NCBI GenBank assembly: GCA_019314375.1
Contig: JAFCZJ010000034.1
Coordinates: 1 to 36,804 of the forward strand
From: Deltaproteobacteria bacterium
GTDB taxonomy: Bacteria > Myxococcota > B64-G9
Direction: 5' to 3'
Length of the DNA stretch: 36,804 nt
Part shown: positions 7,901 to 15,504 of the stretch, piece by piece
How the letters are laid out: each line of letters opens with the position of its first letter
Position numbering within the stretch: position 1 is the stretch's first letter
Notes under the pieces: generated by a model
Told to the model about the DNA's origin: nothing
Database searches by the model: none
What the model saw: only the letters and a program-made list of their open reading frames with translations
Position numbers and translations under genes: made by a program

Positions 7901-9793
7901 GTCGAGCCCGATGGGTAACTCGCTGGGGTAGGTAATGGTCGCGTCGTAAGGGATGTCGGTGTAAAGATCGATACTTGAGTCGCCGAGCAGGTTGTAGATC
8001 TCGAAGTAATACTCCATGTTCTCGACGGGGCCATAGTGGAGCAGGGTGGCCAAAAGCGCATTGCGCGTGATGCCGGCAAAATGAGTGATGTCGTCCAGGA
8101 ACACACCGTCCCACATGCGTTTTTCCAGGATGTCGTCTTCGTCCCAGTAGGTGCTGTTGGAGCCGCCCCAGAAAAGAATGGCGCCGTGGGCATGGGCCAG
8201 CCATTGCTCGCCCCAACAATCACTGCTGTAATCATAGCTGCCGGTGAGGCAGGCGTTGCTGATAACAAAAGGTGCCGCATCCGGAGGGGTGACACCGCTG
8301 AGATCGTCAAAAGCCGGGTCGGCCCAATACTCTTCTCCACCATGTCCGGAGAAGTTGATCACCAGCCTTCCGTCATTCAGGGCTGCCTGGATGTCCGCCT
8401 CGCCGGCGTTCCCCTGGGCGCAGTATAGTTGGTCGCCGCCGGCCATGGGATTGCTCGGTTGGGTGCCGGTGTAGCCGGCCGGTGCCGTGTAGTTGTCGAT
8501 GACGTAGTCGTGTGTGCCCTCGGAGATGTTTGAATTGTCACAGGATGCGGCGAAGGTGAACTTTCGCATCCAACTCGTGTCGGTGGGGAAGTCGGCGTAG
8601 ACGTAAGCCAGGGCACGATTGACGTAGGTGTTCAGCTCCATGTCGTTGTTGACGCTGATGCGTGAGAGCATGAGGTCCGGCGCCAGGATGTCCGAGGTAT
8701 AGCTGCCCGGGTCGATGGAGGCATAGTACAGGTCGGTGGCCTGGCTGTTGCCGCCGCCGCTTCCGTTGTAGGTGGGGACGTCGTCCACGTCGCCCACTAA
8801 GACGACGTAGCTCAGGGCCGGCTCGGTCCAGCTTTGGTACTCGGCCTGGACATAGGCGCGGAGATCATTGGCCGAAGAACCGATGTCCGACATGGTCACC
8901 GTGACCACCTTGTGGCCTTCTGCTTCGCGGGTGGCGATGTAGTTTTGCAAGTTGGCGTTGTTGATGTAGGCGTCCCCGACCACGAAGATCATGCCCTCGG
9001 CGTATTTGTCGGTGGACAGGCCACGGAAGAGGGTCCGGGGCTGATGGTTCAAGACCTTGGAACTCATCCATCTATCGAAAGCCGGAGAAAAAGACGCATC
9101 ACGTGCTTCGATCTGTGCGGGCAGAGACTCGCCCTTCGAAAGCAGGTTCAGCGTGGCCGTCGAGGGGGCGCTGAGTTCCGCCTTGTAGGGGTTGTAGCGG
9201 AAGGGATGTACTTCAACCAGATACAACCAGTGTCCGCGCATTACGAAGGGGCCCGAAATCTGGACGTCGTCTTGGGGATAGAAGGCATCGTCGGCGTATA
9301 GCTCCTCGTCCATTTCGAAGGGCGTGTTCTTCGCGGCGCCTGGTTTTTTCTCCACGGGTCGCTGCACCGGCAGAATCAGATGCTTGGCCCCGATGGCTTC
9401 TAATCGAATTACGTTGCGGTCAGCGGCCTCGAAGCTGGATGAAAGCTGCGAGCCCGGCTCAACTTCGACGAAGCGACGAATTACGGGCAGTCGTGGCTTG
9501 CCCAGTTCGTTGGTCCAACCGCAATCTGGACAATCCAGGGTTGAAAACAAGCGATCGTGGGTGCTTTGGAGACCCACGCGGGCCCCACCGCCATCGAATG
9601 CCAGGGTGATGTTTTTGGGTGCACTGTCCATCAGGCGCAGGGTCGGGGTTTGTTTTTCCCAGAAGACAGGGGGAATGCTCAATTCCTGTTCCAGGGAGTC
9701 TGGGGTGTTGTTTTGGTCGCTTGACTGACAAGCCAAAAAGAGAAACATTGAGATCCCAAGCAGGACATTTTTTAGCCAAATTCGCATGTTCAC
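4982..9793 (-). CDS. Giant secreted C25 (gingipain-type) cysteine protease with PKD and Cys-rich repeats and sorting tail
   Basis: The 1603 residues read as: a lipoprotein-like signal with FLAC (Cys22); a propeptide region to about 250; a peptidase C25 domain, about 265-620, starting GMIFVVGDAYINNANL and holding the catalytic His in NFSGHGGEEYW (H484) and Cys in VISNACLTGSY (C515); an Ig-like domain (about 620-700); CARDB-like segments (about 705-930); a MAM/jelly-roll-like domain (about 945-1118, ending GWWIDDLEL); two PKD-type domains (1128-1218 and 1222-1311, both with PPxADAGxD and DxSGSSDP); and a disulfide-rich repeat region (about 1314-1566, CDDGDxCT units). The last 35 residues (SGCGCATSS, hydrophobic GFSFGLFLLGLF, then VRGRRRK) look like a MYXO-CTERM sorting signal. 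GTG at 9793 has AAGGA 8-9 bases upstream; ATG 9787 is an alternative. Likely role: extracellular protein degradation at the cell surface. Confidence 0.92.
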   Translation of the reverse strand: MNMRIWLKNVLLGISMFLFLACQSSDQNNTPDSLEQELSIPPVFWEKQTPTLRLMDSAPKNITLAFDGGGARVGLQSTHDRLFSTLDCPDCGWTNELGKPRLPVIRRFVEVEPGSQLSSSFEAADRNVIRLEAIGAKHLILPVQRPVEKKPGAAKNTPFEMDEELYADDAFYPQDDVQISGPFVMRGHWLYLVEVHPFRYNPYKAELSAPSTATLNLLSKGESLPAQIEARDASFSPAFDRWMSSKVLNHQPRTLFRGLSTDKYAEGMIFVVGDAYINNANLQNYIATREAEGHKVVTVTMSDIGSSANDLRAYVQAEYQSWTEPALSYVVLVGDVDDVPTYNGSGGGNSQATDLYYASIDPGSYTSDILAPDLMLSRISVNNDMELNTYVNRALAYVYADFPTDTSWMRKFTFAASCDNSNISEGTHDYVIDNYTAPAGYTGTQPSNPMAGGDQLYCAQGNAGEADIQAALNDGRLVINFSGHGGEEYWADPAFDDLSGVTPPDAAPFVISNACLTGSYDYSSDCWGEQWLAHAHGAILFWGGSNSTYWDEDDILEKRMWDGVFLDDITHFAGITRNALLATLLHYGPVENMEYYFEIYNLLGDSSIDLYTDIPYDATITYPSELPIGLDQIDFSVTNAGTAVEGALVSVLGGQVRQVGRTDAAGQVTLQLNPPPDTPGDLQVVVTGHNLRRHEGSILVISANGPYLSHDDHEITSDGSTFITPNPGRHVVMPISVRNVGSDPAIGASGILVCESAGLATVTQDSVLFPDAAPDQTVRSTTHAEFDISDDVPDGARINFRLDWSTSGGDSGITRFGVTVLRPLLVYQSHTVDDALSGCDTDGIADMAEPTDFELTIVNQGSGDASQVSLNLLAPDCAVSGPVAIDSIPAGGQTTAVFTVTAATSIVCPAPDVLFTLYAGADELPLPDESSFTELLNADIEAGTYSDDMEGTEPNGWTHQANVGNDDWRYTSADSHSPDHSWFASDAAYEKDISLFTPSQSIGDTALLTFWQKYDFENGYDGGVLEISVDGGNQFSDLGSYITQNGYNSALDDWTSNPLGAREAWSGSANWQMVTADLSQFGPGDIILRFRLGCDSSVGGVGWWIDDLELNADTVVCNVAPCGSPNDPPVADAGPDQELTEDDPVQLDGSGSSDPNGNPLRYTWTQTAGATVTLSNTELMNPTFTPPNVAVSTVLTFELVVQDWQLPSPADSVDITITPVNHPPTADAGADRQVDEITTVGLDASGSSDPDEDNLSFAWSQTSGPSVVLSDAQASNPSFTAPDVQGLIPLVFELLVSDGSLSDTDTVTISVWGECDDGLECTDDHFNGSECEYVPTDCDDGDPCTADTCTDEEGCHYEPLGDCSLCGSDGLCMAGACIAGAQDIQTACDDGDACTATDICDAGACVGQDPVICEAENDCHEVGTCDPNTGTCSNPLAEDGITCDDGNLCTQTDACDAGTCIGQDPVHCQAIDDCHEAGFCDSTTGECSNPLSADGTTCDDGDGCTQEGTCTAGLCEGGAAVVCEAIDECHLAGVCEAGTGECTNPPAEDGTECAEGKCKEGVCTPESSGCGCATSSNSNWGFSFGLFLLGLFRFSSVRGRRRK

Positions 9794-9796
9794 AAT

Positions 9797-11335
9797 TTAC
9801 GTCCTTTCTTTGTGGCGCAAACCCCCAAGGAATAACAAAAGCAACATGATTGGACTGATGGGAAAACCGGCGCTGGTCCCGCAACCACAAGAGCCCTGAA
9901 TGACCAGCTCTTGATCCGTGCGCAGCCCGCCATCGGGCGAGGTGCTCGCGTCTTCGCCGCCGGCGTCTTGTTCAACACCCGCATCTTCCTCGACACCGGC
10001 ATCCTCTTCGATGCCAGCATCTTCCTCGATGCCTGCATCCTCTTCGATGCCTGCATCTTCCTCGACGCCTGCATCTTCCTCGACGCCTGCATCCTCTTCG
10101 ATGCCAGCATCCTCTTCGATGCCTGCATCATCTTCGATGCCTGCATCATCTTCGATGCCGGCATCTTCCTCGACGCCTGCATCTTCTTCAACGCCTGCAT
10201 CTTCTTCAACGCCTGCATCTTCCTCGATGCCTGCATCTTCCTCGATGCCTGCATCTTCGCCTGCGTCTTCTTCGGTGCCGGCGTCCGGCGAGTCTTCGCA
10301 ATCTGCGGCCTGGGCGACGGCCTGAAATTCGTCTGCGCAAGAGCCGGCTCCCCAGGCACCGGTTTCCGGTAACACGTGACGTTGGCCCTGGCTGTCTTCG
10401 GTCAAGAACCAATATTGGTGACAGCCTGCGCCGATGGAGACCTCGGCCAGGTAAGTGCCGTGATCGGCCACGCCTGCTTCCAATTGCATGCTGTGACATT
10501 GGCCGTCGACCACCACTTGCAGGGATTGGGGCGCTGTTTCCCCTTCATGGAAGTAGTTGACGTAGAAGGTGGGGCTCGTCGAGCTCTTGCTCCGATGGAC
10601 GCCTGCCACGAGTCGAGGCAGGGTGACGATGCCTTGTCCCGGGTTGCCAAAGTACCAGTTGCCGTATCCGCAGGAGCTGCCAGGGGCGAAACCAAAACCC
10701 GCCTGGCTTTGATCTGTGTCTGCGTCCAAAAGAATGCGGCGGTGGCCCTCGTAGCTGGGGCATTCCGTGACCCAGCCGGCCACCGCACTCCAGCCGTCGC
10801 TGTAGCCACAAGCGCCCACTTCACCACTGGCGCTGAATCCGAAATACCCGCAACGGATCCAGGGATTGGTGCCCGAACCGCCGTTGAGGGTGCAGTTGAA
10901 GGCCTCGGTCCCGGCCTGGCAGCCGCAGGCGGCGGCCCCGTCGCAGCCGGTCGTGTCGATGTCTGAGCGGAGCGTGCAGTAGGAGTTGTGGCTCAGGCTG
11001 CCGCCGTTTAGCTGAATGTGCCCACAGTGAAAACGAGAGGCCCGACTGGCGTTGTTGTTTTGCACCATGGGATCGCTGACGGCGAATTCGGTGGAGCCAT
11101 CGCCCCCGCAGGATCCTGAAATGCCCAAGGCCTCGCTGTTGGGATCCGAGCGAGCCCGGTTGACCGCCACCAACATGAGGCGTTCCTGGTAGTTGGGATA
11201 ACCGTCTTCAGGCACGCCGTTTAGGGCGTTGTGTTTTTGGTGGATTTCGGGTTCCGGCTCGTCGCCACAGGCAAGGCAGATGATGGACAAGGTGAGAACC
11301 AAGAGTGTTTTGGATACACGCAATATTGACTCCAA
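9797..11335 (-). CDS. Surface CAP/SCP-domain protein with a 16-copy hexapeptide repeat and sorting tail
   Basis: The frame gives 512 residues. A lipoprotein-like signal ends in SIICLAC (Cys23). The CAP/SCP-like domain (about 48-260) starts YQERLMLVAVNRARSDP and includes SRFHCGHIQLNGGSLSHNS and ECPSYEGHRRILLDAD. The conserved HxxxR(N/R)IL pattern of bacterial CAP proteins is present, with several Cys pairs. A small beta domain follows (about 265-345). Residues 364-459 are sixteen consecutive (I/V)E(E/D/Q)DAG units, an acidic spacer. The tail GSCGCGTSAG, hydrophobic ISPIMLLLLFLGGL, RHKERT matches MYXO-CTERM-like signals. The start is unclear: TTG 11335 has weak GGA, while TTG 11323 has GGAG 6 bases upstream and gives a cleaner signal peptide. 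Only 3 bases separate its stop from the protease start, so the two form an operon. Confidence 0.85.
   Translation of the reverse strand: MESILRVSKTLLVLTLSIICLACGDEPEPEIHQKHNALNGVPEDGYPNYQERLMLVAVNRARSDPNSEALGISGSCGGDGSTEFAVSDPMVQNNNASRASRFHCGHIQLNGGSLSHNSYCTLRSDIDTTGCDGAAACGCQAGTEAFNCTLNGGSGTNPWIRCGYFGFSASGEVGACGYSDGWSAVAGWVTECPSYEGHRRILLDADTDQSQAGFGFAPGSSCGYGNWYFGNPGQGIVTLPRLVAGVHRSKSSTSPTFYVNYFHEGETAPQSLQVVVDGQCHSMQLEAGVADHGTYLAEVSIGAGCHQYWFLTEDSQGQRHVLPETGAWGAGSCADEFQAVAQAADCEDSPDAGTEEDAGEDAGIEEDAGIEEDAGVEEDAGVEEDAGVEEDAGIEDDAGIEDDAGIEEDAGIEEDAGVEEDAGVEEDAGIEEDAGIEEDAGIEEDAGVEEDAGVEQDAGGEDASTSPDGGLRTDQELVIQGSCGCGTSAGFPISPIMLLLLFLGGLRHKERT
9959..10246 (-). repeat. 18-bp tandem repeat, 16 copies, in the CAP protein gene
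   Basis: Sixteen contiguous 18-bp units encode (I/V)E(E/D/Q)DAG. The units differ mainly by GAT/GAC-type third-base changes and I/V or E/D swaps, and neighbouring units share variants (runs of I-E-E, V-E-E, I-E-D). That pattern indicates growth by local duplication. The unit length is a multiple of 3, so gains and losses would keep the frame while changing spacer length. All six frames tend to stay open here, which creates false ORFs on the plus strand. Confidence 0.95.
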
Positions 11336-11369
11336 GAGTCATCCAGGAAGCATACTTTAGCAGCTTTGG

Positions 11370-11387
11370 GGGCATATTGAAATGCCC
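11370..11387. promoter_or_regulatory. Short inverted repeat between divergent genes
   Basis: GGGCAT and ATGCCC flank ATTGAA in the 93-bp space between the minus-strand CAP gene and the plus-strand helicase gene. Both promoters must lie here, so a regulator site is possible. With only a 6-bp arm it could also be chance. Confidence 0.25.
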
Positions 11388-11428
11388 TGATACGGTAGCC
11401 AAAATCCAGCTCGATTCCGCTCGAAAAG

Positions 11429-14215
11429 ATGATAGCTTGGCTTATGGCTGATTACGCTCAACTCATCGCCTATCTGCACGACTGTCATCAGGCCGACAGC
11501 CGCGAGCAGGCCCTTTGGGACATGTTGAGTGACAAAGTGCGTTTGCGCCGGGTGGTGAAGGGCCAGGACGAAATCTTGGATGGTACGCTCGGTCGCTTGC
11601 CCGTGGACGCCGAATGGGGCGAGGCGGCCCGCAAAATGGCCCAGGTTTACAAACGCGAGCGAAGCTTGATTTATGCCGTGTTTCCCATCCTGGGCGGTCG
11701 TATCGAGCAGATGGGGCGCAAGCGAACGCTTTGTGCTCCATTGCTTTGGTTCCCGCTTCGCCTGGAAGTGGATCAAGTGGTCGGCGAGCCCATGCATTTC
11801 GCGGTGCCGGACTTAGACGAGCCGCGCTTCAACCTGCCTGTGATACGGGCGCTTTTGGACCAAGCCCAACTTCCGGCCGACAGCCTGGACGCATTTCTGG
11901 CGGATTTCCCCACGCCGCCCTGGGATGCGGAGGCCTTGGCCGGCATCGCTCAGGGTCTTGTCGCCTGCCTGCCCCATTTGGAGGAGGAGGGCATGCTGGC
12001 TTTTCCCCGGCTGCTGCCGGAAAAGGCACTCAAGGACCGCTACAAAGCCGGCGGTCGTGGTAAACCCGCCTGGGCTTGTGTGCCTGCAGCCATTCTTGGG
12101 TTTGTGGACAACGCGCCCGAGACCCGGGGCGTGTTGTTCGAATTGGAAAGCCTGCAGAGCCAGAAACCCTCAGGGGCCCTGAGGGCGATTCTGGAAGGCT
12201 GCCGTGACGTCGAGGACCAAGGCGATTTGACCGATCTTCCCGAGGTGCCCGCCTTGCTCAGCAAGCCCCAGCTAGGGGCTCTGGCATCGGCTCGACGGCA
12301 GACATTGACCCTGGTGATTGGGCCACCGGGCACGGGCAAGAGTTTTACTTCCGCGGCCCTCGCGTTGGACCAAGTGGGGCAGGGTGGTTCTGTTTTGTTT
12401 GCCTCCCGCAGTCCCCAGGCATTGGACGTTATCGCCGACAAGATCGAAGACATGCTTGGCACGCCGGGTTGTGTGCTTCGTGGGGGACGACGAAAGCAGC
12501 TCTCCCTCATGCGCTCTTTCATCGATGATTTGTTGCGCGGACAGATCCCCCTGGCCCAAGTAAGCGCAGAGGAATTGGATCGCTTGAGCTTGCGCATGCA
12601 GGGCTTGAATCTGGGTGTCGCCCGCATCGAAGCCGAGTTGGAAAAACGTTTCCGGCGCGAACTCAAGCTGGGGCGTCTTTTGGACCGTGACCAATTGTCC
12701 TGGGCGACTCGCTTGGGCGCGCCCATGCGTTGCCATTGGTTGAGCTGGCGCCTGGGTAAGGCCGAGCGAGCCTGGGCCGTCATGGATGACTACCAGCGGC
12801 AACTAGCCGAACGCAGTCGAGTGCAGGCCTTGCTGTTGCGTGGTCGGTTGCGGCGCCGCTTGGACGAGGCCCTGGACCAGCACAGGAGCGAGTTGACCTC
12901 CTTCGCCAAGGCGCTACGCGCCCGCAGCTCGTCGGCACAAGAGCGTTACTTTGAACAAGTGGACCTGAAGGTGCTGTTGAAAACTTTTCCTGTTTGGCTT
13001 GTGGGCCTGGCGGGCTTGCACCGCATCTTGCCCTTGGAATCCGAGCTCTTCGACCTGGTGGTGATGGACGAAGCCACCCAATGCGACATGGCCTCGGCCC
13101 TGCCGGCCTTGCAAAGAGCCAAGAAAGCAGTGATCTGCGGCGATCCCAAGCAGCTTCGGCATGTGTCCTTCTTGGCTCGCCGACGCCAGGTTCTGTGTGC
13201 CGAACAGCATGATTTAGACGAGATCCAGCGCGGCAGTTTCGACTACCGGGAGCGCAGCCTTTTGGACAGGGTCGAAGACGCGGTGGTGGCGAGAAGCCAG
13301 GTCGTGGCCCTGGATGAGCATTTCCGATCTCGGCCGTCCATCATTGCTTTTTCGAACAAGCGCTTTTATGGAAACCTGCTCAAGGTCATGACCCAGGTGC
13401 CCGACAGGGACGAATCCGGCGCGCTGGAATTGAGGCGGGTTGCGGGAAAGAAGGTTCGGGCGGGTGCGAACGTCGTGGAGGCTGAAGCGGCGTTGGCGCT
13501 TCTGGGCGATTGGGTGGAAGAACAACGAGAGCGCCCGGCGGAACTGGCCTCCAGTTTCGGTCTGCTTTCGCCTTTTCGGGATCAGGTGGATCTTTTGGCC
13601 AAGCTTTGCACCGAGCGGCTGGGTGCCGCGGCCATGGAACGGCACGACCTGCTCATCGGTACGGCCTACTCGTTCCAGGGTGAAGAGCGGGATCGCATGA
13701 TCTTGAGCTTTGCCGTGGATGCCGAAAGTTCCGCCGGGGCCGTGCGTTATCTCAACCGGCCGGACGTCTTCAACGTGAGCATCACGCGGGCCCGGGATCG
13801 GCAGGTGATTCTTGCCAGCCTGGATTCCAAAGACGCCCCTTCGGGCAGCCTCTTGCAACAGTATTTGCAATTGGCCGGCGAAGGGCCCGTTACGCAGAAG
13901 GTCCAAGGAAAGCACGAACTGGCCGACGCCTTCGCCGCAGAAGTAACCAAGGCCTTATCCGCCGAGGGTCTCACCATCAATCCGGCCTTCCCCCTGGCGG
14001 GCCTCGAATTGGATCTGGTGGTCACAAAAAATGGACAGGCCTTAGGGCTGGATCTGGTGGGTCACCCCGGCCGCTTCGCCCCCGCTTTCCCCTTAGAGCG
14101 CTATCGGACCCTGCTACGCGCCGGTCTGAGCGTCTTGCCCTTGACTTATTCAGCCTGGATACGTGATCGCCAAGGCTGCGTACAGGCCATTTTGGCGGCA
14201 TTGCATTGCAGATGA
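11429..14215 (+). CDS. SF1 (UPF1/DNA2-like) helicase with C-terminal nuclease-like domain
   Basis: The 928 residues carry the superfamily 1 helicase motifs in order: Walker A IGPPGTGKS (297-305), Walker B VVMDEAT (544-550), motif III GDPKQL (571-576), the HFRSRPSI segment (631-638), motif V YSFQGEERD (747-755) and motif VI VSITRARDR (783-791), as in AAA_11/AAA_12 proteins. About 300 residues without known motifs precede the ATPase, and a helical insert (about 395-510) splits it. The last 100 residues (ELADAFAAEV, LELDLVV, GLDLVGHPGRF, VLPLTYSAWI) resemble the MTES_1575-type PD-(D/E)xK nuclease found behind such helicases, but the second catalytic motif is weak (GLDLVGH rather than E-x-K/D-G). 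Start is uncertain: ATG 11429 or ATG 11444. Substrate unknown; roles in repair, RNA metabolism or defence are all possible. Confidence 0.85.
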   Translation: MIAWLMADYAQLIAYLHDCHQADSREQALWDMLSDKVRLRRVVKGQDEILDGTLGRLPVDAEWGEAARKMAQVYKRERSLIYAVFPILGGRIEQMGRKRTLCAPLLWFPLRLEVDQVVGEPMHFAVPDLDEPRFNLPVIRALLDQAQLPADSLDAFLADFPTPPWDAEALAGIAQGLVACLPHLEEEGMLAFPRLLPEKALKDRYKAGGRGKPAWACVPAAILGFVDNAPETRGVLFELESLQSQKPSGALRAILEGCRDVEDQGDLTDLPEVPALLSKPQLGALASARRQTLTLVIGPPGTGKSFTSAALALDQVGQGGSVLFASRSPQALDVIADKIEDMLGTPGCVLRGGRRKQLSLMRSFIDDLLRGQIPLAQVSAEELDRLSLRMQGLNLGVARIEAELEKRFRRELKLGRLLDRDQLSWATRLGAPMRCHWLSWRLGKAERAWAVMDDYQRQLAERSRVQALLLRGRLRRRLDEALDQHRSELTSFAKALRARSSSAQERYFEQVDLKVLLKTFPVWLVGLAGLHRILPLESELFDLVVMDEATQCDMASALPALQRAKKAVICGDPKQLRHVSFLARRRQVLCAEQHDLDEIQRGSFDYRERSLLDRVEDAVVARSQVVALDEHFRSRPSIIAFSNKRFYGNLLKVMTQVPDRDESGALELRRVAGKKVRAGANVVEAEAALALLGDWVEEQRERPAELASSFGLLSPFRDQVDLLAKLCTERLGAAAMERHDLLIGTAYSFQGEERDRMILSFAVDAESSAGAVRYLNRPDVFNVSITRARDRQVILASLDSKDAPSGSLLQQYLQLAGEGPVTQKVQGKHELADAFAAEVTKALSAEGLTINPAFPLAGLELDLVVTKNGQALGLDLVGHPGRFAPAFPLERYRTLLRAGLSVLPLTYSAWIRDRQGCVQAILAALHCR

Positions 14216-14265
14216 GCTGGGTTCGGTTTTTGGATTGATGTGTTGACCTGTGGTAATGTTTGGAA

Positions 14266-15381
14266 ATGCAAGCGGATTTATGGAGCAGGGCGGCTGTGGT
14301 GTTTGCGGTACTCGCTGTGCTTGCGTGTTTTTCCTGTGGTCGATTTGGTTTTGAAATTTGCGTGCCGAACTGCGCCGACAAGGAATGCGGCTTGGATGGA
14401 TGCGGTGGGTTTTGTCTGCCTGGCTGTCCGGGCGATGGGACATGTGATGAGACGACAGGGCTTTGCGAGGCTTGCGTGCCGGATTGCGCGGGTCGCGAAT
14501 GTGGTCCGGATGGCTGCGGTGGGAGTTGTGGGCCTGATTGCGGTGGCGGCGAGTATTGCAACGAGATGAACGGGCAGTGCGGGAGCGCGGTGGTGGGGGA
14601 ATTCGTGGACATAGATCCTGGCGACTTCGATATGGGTGCGCCGGAGGATAGTTCGGGAAGATACAGCAACGAGGTCTTGCATTCGGTCACGCTGACCAGA
14701 CGCTTTGCCATCATGTCTACCGAGGTAAGCCAGGGTCAGTTTGAATCCCTGATGGCTTACAACCCGTCCGCCTTTACGGAATGTGGGGCGGACTGCCCTG
14801 TCGAGGTGGTGAACTGGCACGAGGCTGCCGCATATTGCAATGCCCTTTCCGCGACCGAGGGGCTTGCGCATTGCTACACCTGCGCGGGCACGGCTGAAGG
14901 CGTGATCTGCGAGCCCAATGTTGCCTACGCCACGCCATACGACTGCCCTGGATACAGGCTGCCGACCGAGGCTGAGTGGGAGTATGCGGCTCGGGCCAGC
15001 ACGGCCACGGCGACCTACAATGGAGACTTGGACTTTGCCCATCTTGATTGCGAGCAGCCCAGCGATGTGCTGGATTCGATAGCCTGGTTTTGCGGCAACA
15101 GCGCTGATGCGACACATGAGGTTGGCACTCGGGTTCCAAATGCCTGGGGCCTGTACGACATGTTGGGCAACGTATTGGAATGGTGCCACGACAGATACGA
15201 GGCCTACATGATCGATCCGGCGACAGATCCTTGGGGTGACACGGAAGAAACCGAAAGCGTGTTTCGCGGCGGCAGCTGGCTTCACTGGGCCCGGGGTGCC
15301 CGAGCTGCCTTTCGGGTCGGGGGCGACTCCCACATCCGCGGCTTCGACCTCGGCTTCCGCCCCGTAAGGACTTTGCCCTAA
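14266..15381 (+). CDS. SUMF1/FGE-fold lipoprotein with Cys-rich repeats
   Basis: About 371 residues. A lipoprotein signal (VFAVLAVLACFSCG) is followed by two similar Cys-rich units (CVPxCAxxECGxDGCGGxC), then a formylglycine-generating-enzyme/sulfatase-modifying-factor fold (about 115-371): FVDIDPGDFDMGA, TEVSQGQFESLM, YRLPTEAEWEYAARAST, GLYDMLGNVLEWCHD, VFRGGSWLHWARGARAAFR and GFRPVRTLP. True FGEs have a reactive Cys pair in the GGS-C-x-x-x-C segment. Here that segment is GGSWLHWARGA, so formylglycine formation is unlikely and a binding or other role is more probable. ATG 14266 is preferred over TTG 14260. The last codons (AGG ACT TTG CCC TAA) are the first copy of a 15-bp tandem repeat. Confidence 0.83.
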   Translation: MQADLWSRAAVVFAVLAVLACFSCGRFGFEICVPNCADKECGLDGCGGFCLPGCPGDGTCDETTGLCEACVPDCAGRECGPDGCGGSCGPDCGGGEYCNEMNGQCGSAVVGEFVDIDPGDFDMGAPEDSSGRYSNEVLHSVTLTRRFAIMSTEVSQGQFESLMAYNPSAFTECGADCPVEVVNWHEAAAYCNALSATEGLAHCYTCAGTAEGVICEPNVAYATPYDCPGYRLPTEAEWEYAARASTATATYNGDLDFAHLDCEQPSDVLDSIAWFCGNSADATHEVGTRVPNAWGLYDMLGNVLEWCHDRYEAYMIDPATDPWGDTEETESVFRGGSWLHWARGARAAFRVGGDSHIRGFDLGFRPVRTLP

Positions 15382-15446
15382 AGGACTTTGCCCTAAAGGA
15401 CTTTGCCCTAAAGGACTTTGCCCTAAAGGACTTTGCCCTAAAGGAC
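15366..15446 (+). repeat. 15-bp tandem repeat, 5 copies plus a partial, over a stop codon
   Basis: AAGGACTTTGCCCTA occurs five times back to back (15366-15440), followed by AAGGAC. The first copy holds the last codons of the SUMF1-fold gene, and each further copy repeats the same RTLP-stop reading. The copies are identical, which suggests recent expansion. The array runs directly into the hairpin at 15447. Confidence 0.95.
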
Positions 15447-15475
15447 GATAAGAGGCACTAGAAGTGCCTCTTATC
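15447..15475. terminator. Hairpin between converging genes
   Basis: GATAAGAGGCACT (15447-15459) and AGTGCCTCTTATC (15463-15475) form a perfect 13-bp stem with a 3-base loop, between the converging SUMF1-fold (+) and radical SAM (-) genes. No run of Ts follows in either direction, so it is a likely but not classic bidirectional terminator. Confidence 0.55.
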
Positions 15476-15504
15476 CTGAGCCGCTTGGGTCAATAGGGTG
15501 AAAA

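Noticed and set aside
9911..10372. Long plus-strand reading frames rich in (F)DACIF or SSMPASS repeats
   Set aside because: They are the antisense of the 18-bp repeat in the CAP gene; a unit length divisible by three without stops keeps several frames open.
10206..10499. Arg-rich minus-strand frame beside the CAP repeat region
   Set aside because: This is an alternative frame of the CAP gene; its polyarginine run is simply the repeat read out of frame.
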